Shown here in pieces: positions 1-7,746 of a DNA stretch of 64,000 nucleotides. Each line of letters starts with the position of its first letter. Position 1 is the stretch's first letter. The stretch spans positions 6,153,001-6,217,000 of the forward strand of contig NZ_ASHX02000001.1 of NCBI RefSeq assembly GCF_000478605.2, written 5' to 3'. The DNA comes from Streptomyces thermolilacinus SPC6. Its GTDB lineage: Bacteria > Actinomycetota > Actinomycetes > Streptomycetales > Streptomycetaceae. A program made the position numbers and the translations under genes. The notes under the pieces are model-generated. The model saw nothing but the letters and a program-made list of their open reading frames with translations, did not search any database and had not been told where the DNA came from.

Positions 1-64
1 CCGGGTGTGCCCGCCCGGGCATCGGCCCCTGCGAGTCGGCCCCCGCGCTGCACGGCAGCTTCCG

Positions 65-168
65 CTGTGGGCAGGCGTTCCGCAAGGCGGAACGGGTGGG
101 CACAGCGGACCTGCCGGGTGCCCGTACCGGCGCCCGCCGCACAGGTGCGGGACGCCTGCCCACAACTG
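65..168. repeat. Dispersed intergenic repeat, copy A
   Basis: Bases 66-78 (TGTGGGCAGGCGT) are the exact reverse complement of 152-164, a perfect 13-base inverted repeat. Nested in it is GTTCCGC / GCGGAAC at 77-83 and 87-93 with a 3-base loop. The 15-base core GGGCAGGCGTTCCGC (69-83) recurs exactly at 59246-59260, also in a gap between genes. From memory this looks like a small repeat family scattered in streptomycete intergenic DNA; that part is recollection, not shown here. Confidence 0.6.
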
Positions 169-376
169 GCTGTGTGCCGCCTCCGCCCACAACGGGCGGG
201 AGCCCGGCCGTGTCGGCCTCGCACGAGGGCGCACCCCCGGGCGAAGGTCTCGGCTCCGCTCGCCCGGGAGGACCCCCATCGCCCCTAGCGGCCAGCTGCC
301 CCCGACTGGGCGGGGCCGAGGACTGGTGCGTGACCTCCCGGGGGCGCCCTGGCCCAGGGCCTCGGCGATAGGCCGG

Positions 377-399
377 GTACGAGGCGGCGCGCCTCGTAC
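377..399 (-). terminator. Hairpin downstream of hldE
   Basis: GTACGAGGCG (377-386) pairs perfectly with CGCCTCGTAC (390-399) around a 3-base loop. It begins 55 bases after the hldE stop, fitting a transcript end for the minus-strand heptose operon. No U-tract follows, as is common in this kind of genome. Confidence 0.55.
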
Positions 400-453
400 G
401 TGTGCGGGCCCGCCGTCGTCAGCTCGGCGGGGACCCCCGGGACGGGGTGGCCG

Positions 454-1857
454 TCAGCCGGGGGCCGGGCGGGAGGCCGCGCGGGCCGCGCGGTGGGCCA
501 GGAGCGTCGTGGAGCGGCCGTCCAGGTACGGCAGGACCACCGCCTGCCCGCCCCAGGCCCGTAGGACCTCCGCCTCCGGCAGGTCCTCCGCCGAGTAGTC
601 GCCGCCCTTCACCCACACGTCCGGCTTCAGCCGCGTCAGCAGCTCCGCGGGCGTGTCGCCGTCGAACACCGCGACCGCGTCCACGCTGCCCAGACCGGCC
701 AGTACCCGCGCCCGGTCCGCGATCGGGTTCAGCGGCCGCCCAGGGCCCTTCAGCCGCGTCACCGACTCGTCGGAGTTGACGCACACGATCAGGCAGTCGC
801 CGATCCGCCGCGCGCTCTCCAGCAGGCCCACGTGCCCGGCGTGCAGCAGGTCGAAGCAGCCGCCCGTCGCGACCACCGTCCCGCCCCGCGCCCGCACCCG
901 CGCGGCCAGGGCGAACGGGTCGGTGACCGGAGGCTCGTGCCGTCCCCGCTCCGACGGGGCCCGCCACAGCGCCGGGTTGCCCGCGCCGCCCGCCGCGACG
1001 AAGGCCGCCGCCTCCGCGACGCCCCGCTGCACGGCCTCCTCGGGCAGCGCCCCGTCGGCCAGCGCGGCCGCGGTCGCCGCGGCGAAGCAGTCGCCCGCGC
1101 CGCACGGGTCGCCGGACGCCCGGTAGGGGGCCGGGACGAGCATCGGCGTCCCCGTGTCGGGCCCCGGCCGCGTCAGCAGCACGCCCCGCTCGCCGAGGGT
1201 GACCGCGACGGTCGCCGCCCGCCACCGCTCCGCGAGGCCGGAGCCGCGCCGCGCGTACGCCCGCAGGGACTCGCCGGCCACGCCGGGGCTGAGCGCCCGC
1301 GTCTCGGCGGCGTTCGGCGTGACGATCCGCACCCCGGGCACGGGCGCCCCGCCGCGCGGGTGCGGGTCCCACACGACCGGCACGCGCGGCGCGATGGCCG
1401 CCAGCACGTCCCGTACCGCGCCCGCCGTGTGCCGCCCGTAGTCCGCGACCAGCACCGCGTGCGCGTCGGCCAGCGCCTCGCGCACGGCGTCGCCCGGCTT
1501 GCCCGGGTCGCCGCCGCCCCGGTCGATCCGCACCAGCGGCCTGCCGGAGGCCAGCACCCGGGTCTTGACCGGCAGCGTGCCCCGCAGCGGCAGCTCCACC
1601 AGCCGCACCCGGCCCTCCAGGGAGCCGCGCACCGCGTCGCTCGCCGGGTCCTCGCCGAGCGCCGTCACCAGCACCACCTCGCGCCCGCCGCGCGTGGCCA
1701 GCGCGGCGGCGAGACCGGCGCCGCCGGGCCGCCGGTGGTCGCCCGTCACGTCCACGACCGGCGCGGGGGCGTCGGGCGTGAGCCGGGTGGAGACGCCCTC
1801 GATGTCCTCGTCGAGCAGCGCGTCCCCGACGACCACCAGCGGCCTGCGGGCGTTCAT
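454..1857 (-). CDS. hldE: Bifunctional heptose-7-phosphate kinase / heptose-1-phosphate adenylyltransferase
   Basis: A 467-residue cytoplasmic enzyme with the two-domain plan of HldE (RfaE). The N-terminal PfkB/ribokinase domain shows GGAG at 45-48 and the catalytic DPCGAGD at 250-256. The C-terminal cytidylyltransferase domain shows GGCFDLLHAGH at 332-342, with the HxGH nucleotide-binding motif, and NSDESVTRLKGPGRPL from 361. The family makes D-glycero-beta-D-manno-heptose 1,7-bisphosphate and later activates the 1-phosphate to ADP-heptose. The ATG at 1857 overlaps the gmhA stop as ATGA, so translation is probably coupled; longer upstream frames are gmhA shadow. Length is normal for the fused form. 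The substrate is inferred from family and from neighbouring gmhA and gmhB. Confidence 0.93.
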   Translation of the reverse strand: MNARRPLVVVGDALLDEDIEGVSTRLTPDAPAPVVDVTGDHRRPGGAGLAAALATRGGREVVLVTALGEDPASDAVRGSLEGRVRLVELPLRGTLPVKTRVLASGRPLVRIDRGGGDPGKPGDAVREALADAHAVLVADYGRHTAGAVRDVLAAIAPRVPVVWDPHPRGGAPVPGVRIVTPNAAETRALSPGVAGESLRAYARRGSGLAERWRAATVAVTLGERGVLLTRPGPDTGTPMLVPAPYRASGDPCGAGDCFAAATAAALADGALPEEAVQRGVAEAAAFVAAGGAGNPALWRAPSERGRHEPPVTDPFALAARVRARGGTVVATGGCFDLLHAGHVGLLESARRIGDCLIVCVNSDESVTRLKGPGRPLNPIADRARVLAGLGSVDAVAVFDGDTPAELLTRLKPDVWVKGGDYSAEDLPEAEVLRAWGGQAVVLPYLDGRSTTLLAHRAARAASRPAPG

Positions 1858-2627
1858 GACATCCTCCGCCGCGCCGCGGCCGGTGCGAAGGACCCGGACG
1901 CCCCGCTGGTCCTCCAGTGCGGGCCCGTCTCGACGGCCGTGTCGAAGCACTCGCACAGCACGTGCACCGCCACCAGGTGGGTCTCCTGCACGGTCGCCGT
2001 CGACGCGGCGTCCACGCACAGCGCCTCGTGCGCCGCCTCGGCCAGCGGGTTCGGCGCGGGCCCGGTCAGCGCCCACACCCGCAGCCCGGCGGACCGGGCG
2101 GTCGCGGCGGCGGCGATCAGGTTCCCGCTCCGCCCCGACGTGGACAGCATCAGCAGGACGTCGCCGGGGCGGCCGTGCGCGGCGACCTGACGCGCGTACA
2201 CCTGGTCGAAGCCGTAGTCGTTGCCGATCGCGGTGAGGCTGGACGTCTCGGCGTGCAGGGAGATCGCCGAGTACGCGGGCCGCTCGCGCCGGTACCGGCC
2301 CACCAGCTCGGCCGTCAGGTGCTGCGCCTGCGCGGCGCTTCCGCCGTTCCCGGCGGCCAGCAGCCGCCCGCCGCCCTGGAGGACGACCGCCAGGCGGGAG
2401 CCCCAGCGGGCGATCACGTCCAGGTGGTCTCGGCGGAACCGGCCGACGGCGTCCTCCAGCGACGCGCAGTGCCGCCGGGCCGCCTCCCGGGCCGCGAGCG
2501 GAAGCGCGTCGTGCGCGCTGCCGGGGAGTCCGTCGTGCGCGCCACGCGGAAGACCGTCGCGCGCGCTGTCCGGAAGGCCGTCCGGGAGGCCGTCGGGGAA
2601 CTCTTCGGGGAGGGAGAAATCGCTCAT
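1854..2627 (-). CDS. gmhA: Sedoheptulose-7-phosphate isomerase (phosphoheptose isomerase), SIS family
   Basis: This 257-residue SIS-domain protein converts sedoheptulose 7-phosphate to D-glycero-D-manno-heptose 7-phosphate, the first committed heptose step. It carries the GmhA sugar-phosphate loop GNGGSAAQAQH at 93-103, a TAELVGRY segment with the expected catalytic glutamate, LSTSGRSGN in the second phosphate loop, and a C-terminal QETHLVAVH with the catalytic histidine. The stop overlaps the hldE start by four bases. Compared with ordinary GmhA (about 190-200 residues) it has an extra N-terminus of roughly 45 residues made of DGLP-type repeats encoded by tandem DNA repeats, so the true start could be further in; the ATG at 2627 is the first in frame after the upstream 118-base gap. 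Confidence 0.9.
   Translation of the reverse strand: MSDFSLPEEFPDGLPDGLPDSARDGLPRGAHDGLPGSAHDALPLAAREAARRHCASLEDAVGRFRRDHLDVIARWGSRLAVVLQGGGRLLAAGNGGSAAQAQHLTAELVGRYRRERPAYSAISLHAETSSLTAIGNDYGFDQVYARQVAAHGRPGDVLLMLSTSGRSGNLIAAAATARSAGLRVWALTGPAPNPLAEAAHEALCVDAASTATVQETHLVAVHVLCECFDTAVETGPHWRTSGASGSFAPAAARRRMS
2507..2602. repeat. 24-base tandem repeat inside gmhA
   Basis: Three consecutive 24-base units (2507-2530, 2531-2554, 2555-2578) each begin CGTCG and are followed by two 12-base half units (2579-2590, 2591-2602). Because the period is a multiple of three they keep the frame open and give the DGLP-rich N-terminal tail of GmhA. Confidence 0.75.
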
Positions 2628-2745
2628 GTGTGTTCGGGCGCCTGTTCCGGCGGACGGCCGCGGCGGACCCGCACCTCCTTCGTCGTTCGACTTCGGCTCC
2701 TGGCCGGTGACCGATCGGCCGCCGACCGGTGACCGGCCGGTGGTC

Positions 2746-3984
2746 TCAGGCCGCGTCCGTGACGGTGGGCCGGGCGGCGCGCACCTGCGCGTACACGGCC
2801 TCGGTGGCCGCCGCGACGCGCTTCCAGTCGTACCGGCCGAGCACGCGCCGCCGCCCGGCCGCGCCGCACGCGGCCCGCAGCTCCGGGTCGGCGAGGAACT
2901 CCGCCGCGGCCCGCGCCAGCGCCGCCGGGTCACGGGGCGGTACGAGCCGCCCGCATCCGGGGTCGGCGACCGTGTCGAGCTGGCCGCCCACGGCGGTGGC
3001 CACCACGGGGCGCCCACAGGCCATGGCCTCCAGCGGCACGATGCCGAACGGCTCGTAGTCCGCCGGGCACACGACCACGTCCGCGCTCCGCAGCAGCGGC
3101 GCCACGTCGTCGCGGGACACCGCGCCGAGGAACCGCACCCGGTCCGCGACCCCCGCGAGCCGGGCCACCCTGCGCAGCCGCCGCACCTCCGGGTCGGCGT
3201 CGAGACCGTCCGGCGGCGGGCCGCCCACGATCACCAGCTCCGTCTCGGGCAGCCGGGACAGTGCCACGATCGTCACGGCCGCGCCCTTGCGGGGCACGAG
3301 CCGCCCGAGCTGGAGCAGCCGGTGCCGGGCCGGGCCGCGCGGGGCGGCCGGACCGGCGGGGGAGAACTGCGCGGGGTCCACGCCGCACGGCACGACGCTC
3401 ACCCGCTCCGGCCCGATGCCCATGCGCCGCAGTTCGCGGACCTCGTCCCGGCAGGTCGCGACGACCCGGTCGCAGGCGAGGCCCACCTCGCACTCGGCGC
3501 CGATCCGCTCGGGCGGGCTCGTGTCGGCGGCCTTCTGGTGGCGCCGCTTCACCGTGCCCAGCGCGTGGTACGTGTGCAGCAGCGGCACCCGCAGGGAGCG
3601 CGCGGCCCGTACGGCGGCGATCCCGGACATCCAGAAGTGCGAGTGCAGCACGTCGGGCGGCCGCTCCTCCAGAACACGCGCCATGTACCGGCCGAACGCC
3701 TCCATGTACGGCAGCAGCTCGTCCTTCGGCACCGGCTCGGGCGGGCCCGCCGGGACGTGGTGGACGACCACGCCGGGCCGCATCCGCACCTCGTCGGGCA
3801 GCAGCGGGTCGTCGCGGCGGGTGAACACCGTCACGTCGTGGCCGCGGTCGGCGAGCGCCCCGGCGAGCCGCGCGACGTGCACGTTCTGCCCGCCCGCGTC
3901 CACGCCTCCCAGCGCGGCGAGGGGGCTCGCGTGCTCCGATACGAGCACCACCGACAGGGGTTCCACGGGGCCGTGGCCGGTCAT
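2746..3984 (-). CDS. Glycosyltransferase, GT4 family (GT-B fold)
   Basis: A 412-residue GT-B transferase. Near the N-terminus it has the glycine-rich acceptor-side loop GGVDAGGQNVHV that is typical of sucrose-phosphate-synthase-like and MshA-like GT4 enzymes; the C-terminal nucleotide-sugar site has EPFGIVPLE (311-319), the EX7E motif, followed by GRPVVATAVGG. The ATG at 3984 overlaps the preceding transferase stop as ATGA. The donor and acceptor cannot be read from sequence; the context of ADP-heptose genes suggests, without proving, that it helps build the same glycan or glycoside. Confidence 0.85.
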   Translation of the reverse strand: MTGHGPVEPLSVVLVSEHASPLAALGGVDAGGQNVHVARLAGALADRGHDVTVFTRRDDPLLPDEVRMRPGVVVHHVPAGPPEPVPKDELLPYMEAFGRYMARVLEERPPDVLHSHFWMSGIAAVRAARSLRVPLLHTYHALGTVKRRHQKAADTSPPERIGAECEVGLACDRVVATCRDEVRELRRMGIGPERVSVVPCGVDPAQFSPAGPAAPRGPARHRLLQLGRLVPRKGAAVTIVALSRLPETELVIVGGPPPDGLDADPEVRRLRRVARLAGVADRVRFLGAVSRDDVAPLLRSADVVVCPADYEPFGIVPLEAMACGRPVVATAVGGQLDTVADPGCGRLVPPRDPAALARAAAEFLADPELRAACGAAGRRRVLGRYDWKRVAAATEAVYAQVRAARPTVTDAA

Positions 3985-4946
3985 GAGCGCACCTCCGTCA
4001 ACACGCGCTCCCAGTCGTCCAGGAAGCGCTTGAGCCCGTACCGTTCGAGGGCGGCCTGCCGGGCCCTGGCGCCGTCCTCGGCGGCCGCGTCCGGCTCCTC
4101 CAGATAGCGGCGGGCGGCCGCCGCCAGCACCTCGGGCCGGGTCGAGAGGGTCCCGGCACCGGCCGGGACCGCCTCCACCGCCTCCGTGGTGGCCAGCGCC
4201 ACCACGGGCATGCCCAGGTGCATCGCCTCCAGCAGCGACAGGCCCAGCGACGTCCACCGCACCGGGTGCAGGTACAGCCGCCGCTCCGCCATCGCCGCGT
4301 GCAGGTCCCGCTGCGGCAGGTCCCGCGCCCGGCACCGCTCCTCGGGCACGCCCAGATGCGCGGCCAGGCCCTCGGTGCGCATCCCGAACACGTCGAGCGG
4401 CGCCGCATCCGACAGCGCGGGCAGCAGGTCCGTGCCGGTGTAACGGGCGCGCCGCACGGGCTCGTTGACGACGACCGCCGCACGGGGGAGCCGGCCCGTG
4501 TACAGGTGGCCGGGGTCCACGATGCCGTGCTCGATCACCTCGGTGCGGGCCCTGCCGCTGTCCCAGAACAGCCGGTTGAAGTGGGTGACGTGGACGAGGG
4601 TCAGCCCGTCCCGGTCGGCGCACGGGTGGCGCGTGTCGGGCACGTTCCCGTCGGGCGCGTTGTGCTCCAGGTACACGACGGGCACGTCACGGCCGGGGCG
4701 GCGCCCGCCGAGCCAGCGCTCGGCGAGCGCGAACTCCTCGGGCCGCTGGAGGAGCACCACGTCCACCGGCTCGTCCCCGAGCTGTTCGGGTGTCACCTCC
4801 CGTACGGTGTCGGGCCAGCTGAAGGTCTGGGCGCGGCCCCGCCCGTCGGGCCCCCAGCCGGGCAGCACGGGGACGAGGTAGGTGTGCGGGCCCTGGACGA
4901 ACGCCGTCGTCCAGGAGCCGTGGACGTGCCAGAGCAGGATGTTCAC
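3981..4946 (-). CDS. Glycosyltransferase, GT-B fold
   Basis: A 321-residue protein opening with NILLWHVHGSW, a typical first strand of a glycosyltransferase of GT-B type, and ending with the donor-site segment LGLSLLEAMHLGMPVVALAT. I chose the GTG at 4946: it is preceded by GAGGAGG about eight bases away and forms a GTGA overlap with the carbamoyltransferase stop. Its own stop overlaps the next transferase start. The two transferases are therefore probably made together with the carbamoyltransferase. Sugar specificity is unknown. Confidence 0.82.
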   Translation of the reverse strand: MNILLWHVHGSWTTAFVQGPHTYLVPVLPGWGPDGRGRAQTFSWPDTVREVTPEQLGDEPVDVVLLQRPEEFALAERWLGGRRPGRDVPVVYLEHNAPDGNVPDTRHPCADRDGLTLVHVTHFNRLFWDSGRARTEVIEHGIVDPGHLYTGRLPRAAVVVNEPVRRARYTGTDLLPALSDAAPLDVFGMRTEGLAAHLGVPEERCRARDLPQRDLHAAMAERRLYLHPVRWTSLGLSLLEAMHLGMPVVALATTEAVEAVPAGAGTLSTRPEVLAAAARRYLEEPDAAAEDGARARQAALERYGLKRFLDDWERVLTEVRS

Positions 4947-6631
4947 CGCGCCGACCTCCTCACCGACTGGGAGTCCTGCGAGTCCGCCGTGAAGAACGCG
5001 CCCCGGCGCACCGCGTACGGGCCGATGGCCAGCAGGTCCACCGGCGTGGAGCCGAAGCACTCCAGCGCGTCGCGCGGGTCGTCCACCATGGGCCGTCCCG
5101 CGGTGTTCAGGCTCGTGTTCACCACTACCGGCAGGCCCGTGCGCCGTTCGAACTCCTCCAGCATCCGCGCGACCAGCGGTTCGGCCCGCCGGTCCACGGT
5201 CTGGATGCGAGCGGTGCCGTCGACGTGGACGACGGCCGGGATGCGGTCGCGCCACTCGGGCGCCACCTCGTGCACGAACAGCATGTACGGGCTGGGCAGT
5301 CGCCCCGTGAAGATCTCCGCGGCCCGTTCGGCGACCACCATCGGCGCCACCGGCCGGAACTGCTCGCGGCCCTTCACGTCGTTGAGCCGCTCCAGGTTCC
5401 CCGCGTGCCCGGGGTGGGCCAGCAGCGAGCGGTGGCCGAGCGCCCTCGGGCCGTACTCCGAACGCCCCTGGAACCAGGCGACGACCGCGTTGTCCGCGAG
5501 CGCCTCCGCGACGGTCGCCGCGATGTCCGGCGGCCGTTCGAACGGCACCTGCGCCGTCTTCAGCCAGGCGCCCAGCTCCGCGTCGGACCAGTCGCGGCCC
5601 AGGTCGGCGCCGCCCATCGGCGCCACGTCGTCCCCGGCGCCCGCCGCGAGCAGCATGGCCCCGCCCAGTGCCGTACCGGCGTCACCGGCGGCCGGCTGCA
5701 CCCACACGCGGGAGAAGGGGCCCTCGCGCGCGATGCGGGCGTTCGCCACGCAGTTGAGGGCCACGCCCCCGGCGAGCGTCAGCAGCGAGTCGTGGGTCCG
5801 GCCGTGCAGCCAGCGCACCAGGTCCAGCAGCGTCTCCTCCAGGACCGCCTGGGCGCTCGCCGCCAGGTCCGCGTGGTCCTGCGTCCACGCCTCCTCCGGG
5901 CCGCGCGGCGGGCTCAGCTCCCGCCACGGCACGCCCGCCGCGCGGAACCCGCCGTCACCGGTCGGGTACACGTACCGGCGCAGCTCCTCGAGCATGCGGG
6001 GGCGTCCGTACGAGGCGAGCGCCATCACCTTGAACTCGTCGGAGGAGCGCAGGAACCCGAGGTGCTCGGTCAGCTCCTCGTACACCAGGCCCAGCGAGTG
6101 CGGCAGGTCCTGCGCGGCCAGCGGCTCCAGGCGGTTCCGGACGCGGCGGGCCGCCAGGTGCGAGGCCCGCTCACCGCGCCCGTCCAGGACGAGGACGGAA
6201 CTCGTGTCCGCCCCCGCCTCCTCGGTCGCGAACGCCCCGGACGCGGCGTGCGCCATGTGGTGCGGCACGAACCTGACCGCCTCGGGGTCGAGTCCGGGCA
6301 GCGCCGTCCTCAGGAACCGGGGCGCCTCGCGCGCGTAGGTGAGCCGCAGATGGTCCCACGGGTCGTCGAGGCCCATCTGGTCGGCGGGCCGGGCGAGCGC
6401 CGGGTCGAACGAGTACGCGACGGCGTCCAGGTCCTGCGGGCGCAGCCCGGCCCGTTCAAGGCACCAGGCGGCGGCCTTCTCCGGGAGTTCCCAGGCGGAG
6501 AAGGGCAAGGGGCGTTTACCGTGCTTGCGCCGGGAGAAGCGTTCCTCCTCGGCTGCGGCGACCACGCGTCCGTCGACGACCAGCGCGGCGGCGGGATCGT
6601 GGAAGAGGGCGTTGATTCCGAGAATGCGCAT
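4943..6631 (-). CDS. Carbamoyltransferase, NodU/CmcH family
   Basis: A 562-residue protein of the NodU/CmcH/TobZ family, which transfers a carbamoyl group from carbamoyl phosphate (through carbamoyl-adenylate) to a hydroxyl of a sugar or antibiotic. The N-terminal ILGINALFHDPAAAL and EEERFSRRKHGKRPLPF segments belong to the Kae1-like ATP-binding domain, HHMAHAASGAF matches the conserved metal-binding histidine motif, and QGRSEYGPRALGHRSLLAHP marks the C-terminal YrdC-like part. Length is normal for the family. It heads a run of three overlapping genes with two glycosyltransferases, so the acceptor is likely a glycosylated product of this locus; that is inference. Confidence 0.92.
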   Translation of the reverse strand: MRILGINALFHDPAAALVVDGRVVAAAEEERFSRRKHGKRPLPFSAWELPEKAAAWCLERAGLRPQDLDAVAYSFDPALARPADQMGLDDPWDHLRLTYAREAPRFLRTALPGLDPEAVRFVPHHMAHAASGAFATEEAGADTSSVLVLDGRGERASHLAARRVRNRLEPLAAQDLPHSLGLVYEELTEHLGFLRSSDEFKVMALASYGRPRMLEELRRYVYPTGDGGFRAAGVPWRELSPPRGPEEAWTQDHADLAASAQAVLEETLLDLVRWLHGRTHDSLLTLAGGVALNCVANARIAREGPFSRVWVQPAAGDAGTALGGAMLLAAGAGDDVAPMGGADLGRDWSDAELGAWLKTAQVPFERPPDIAATVAEALADNAVVAWFQGRSEYGPRALGHRSLLAHPGHAGNLERLNDVKGREQFRPVAPMVVAERAAEIFTGRLPSPYMLFVHEVAPEWRDRIPAVVHVDGTARIQTVDRRAEPLVARMLEEFERRTGLPVVVNTSLNTAGRPMVDDPRDALECFGSTPVDLLAIGPYAVRRGAFFTADSQDSQSVRRSAR

Positions 6632-6722
6632 GGGCTACCTGTCTTTCGGCGCGCCGGGGGAGGGCGACAGCGGGGAAGCGGAACAGGAAGAGGGGCCTTC
6701 AGGGCGGAGGGACGACGGTCGG

Positions 6723-7700
6723 TCAGGTGCCGGGCGCGGTGTCGGCCGCCCTGTCGGCGCGGAACCATTCGATGGTCCGCCGCAGCCCGTCCTCGACCGG
6801 GACGCGCGGCTCCCACTGGAGCTTGTCGCGGGCCAGCGTGATGTCCGGGCAGCGCACGGCCGGATCGTCGGTGGGCCGCTCGATGTACCGGATCTCCGAG
6901 CGGGAACCGGCCAGTTCGATGATCAGCCGGGCCAGCTCCAGCATGGTCGTCTCGGCCGGGTTGCCGATGTTCACCGGGCCGCGCAGCCCGTGCGCGGCGG
7001 CGGCCAGGATGCCCCGTACCGTGTCGTCCACGTAGCACAGCGACCGGGTCTGGAGACCGTCGCCGGTGACCGTCAGCGGCTCACCGGCCAGCGCCTGCCG
7101 CACGAACGTCGGCACGGCCCGCCCGTCGTGGCCGCGCATCCTCGGCCCGTACGTGTTGAACAGCCGGACGATCCCCACGTCCGTGCCGTACGTCTCCGCC
7201 TGGGCGGTCGACAGCGCCTCCGCGAACCGCTTCGCCTCGTCGTACACGCTGCGCGGGCCGACCGGGTTGACGTTGCCCCAGTACCGCTCGTTCTGCGGGT
7301 GCTGCTGCGGGTCGCCGTACACCTCCGACGTGGAGGCCAGCAGGAACCGCGCCCCCGCCCGGTGCGCCAGCTCCAGCGCGTGCCGCGTGCCGAGGCTGCC
7401 CGCGTCCAGCGTGTGCAGCGGCAGCCGCAGGTAGTCCGCGGGCGACGCGGGCGACGCGAAGTGCAGCACCAGGTCCGGCGGGCGGCCCACCTCGAACGGC
7501 TCCGAGACGTCCGCCTCGAGCAGCGTGAACTCCGGGTGCTCCAGCAGCGGGGACACGTTCTCCCGCCTGCCGGTGCTGAAGTCGTCCACGCACGTCACGG
7601 CCGTACCGGCGGCCAGCAGCGCGGAGCACAGGTGGGACCCGACGAAGCCTGCGCCGCCCGTGACGACGGCGTGCTGCCAGCTCCGGGCGAAGGTGTTCAT
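6723..7700 (-). CDS. NAD-dependent sugar-nucleotide SDR, UDP-glucuronate decarboxylase-like
   Basis: A 325-residue extended SDR with TGGAGFVG at 14-21, ASTSEVYGD from 122, and the catalytic YDEAK at 153-157. The combination of STSEVYGD, YWGNVNPVGPRS and YDEAKR is characteristic of UDP-glucuronate decarboxylases (UDP-xylose synthases), although dTDP-glucose dehydratases and other epimerases are close relatives. It probably supplies a modified nucleotide sugar to the surrounding transferases. It is not an obvious HldD (ADP-heptose 6-epimerase). The leader contains a duplicated GAGGAG ribosome-binding segment. Confidence 0.82.
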   Translation of the reverse strand: MNTFARSWQHAVVTGGAGFVGSHLCSALLAAGTAVTCVDDFSTGRRENVSPLLEHPEFTLLEADVSEPFEVGRPPDLVLHFASPASPADYLRLPLHTLDAGSLGTRHALELAHRAGARFLLASTSEVYGDPQQHPQNERYWGNVNPVGPRSVYDEAKRFAEALSTAQAETYGTDVGIVRLFNTYGPRMRGHDGRAVPTFVRQALAGEPLTVTGDGLQTRSLCYVDDTVRGILAAAAHGLRGPVNIGNPAETTMLELARLIIELAGSRSEIRYIERPTDDPAVRCPDITLARDKLQWEPRVPVEDGLRRTIEWFRADRAADTAPGT

Positions 7701-7746
7701 ACGGTCTCCTCGTTCGACGGTCTACGGTCTCCTCGTTCGACGGTCA
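7701..7746. repeat. 23-base tandem duplication in the leader of the SDR gene
   Basis: Bases 7701-7723 and 7724-7746 are the same 23-base sequence apart from the last base. On the minus strand each copy contains GAGGAG, so the SDR gene has its ribosome-binding sequence twice in tandem, while the distal copy also supplies the TGA stop of the preceding carboxylate-amine ligase. Confidence 0.85.

Larger units (their letters stand above)
1..453. other. Intergenic stretch, no gene
   Basis: I find no convincing coding region here. The open frames that cross it are GC-driven and match nothing I recognise. The stretch is instead rich in inverted repeats: one pair with arms 66-78 and 152-164, a small hairpin 77-93, a 9-bp-arm pair 236-244 / 260-268, and a terminator-like hairpin at 377-399. 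It lies downstream of the minus-strand hldE gene. Confidence 0.6.

Noticed and set aside
6723..7700. SDR as the missing ADP-heptose 6-epimerase (HldD)
   Set aside because: The STSEVYGD and YWGNVNPVGPRS segments fit UDP-glucuronate decarboxylase-type enzymes better than HldD.
7701..7746. Direct repeat as a target-site duplication of a mobile element
   Set aside because: The two copies are immediately adjacent with nothing between them, and no transposase or terminal inverted repeats are present.
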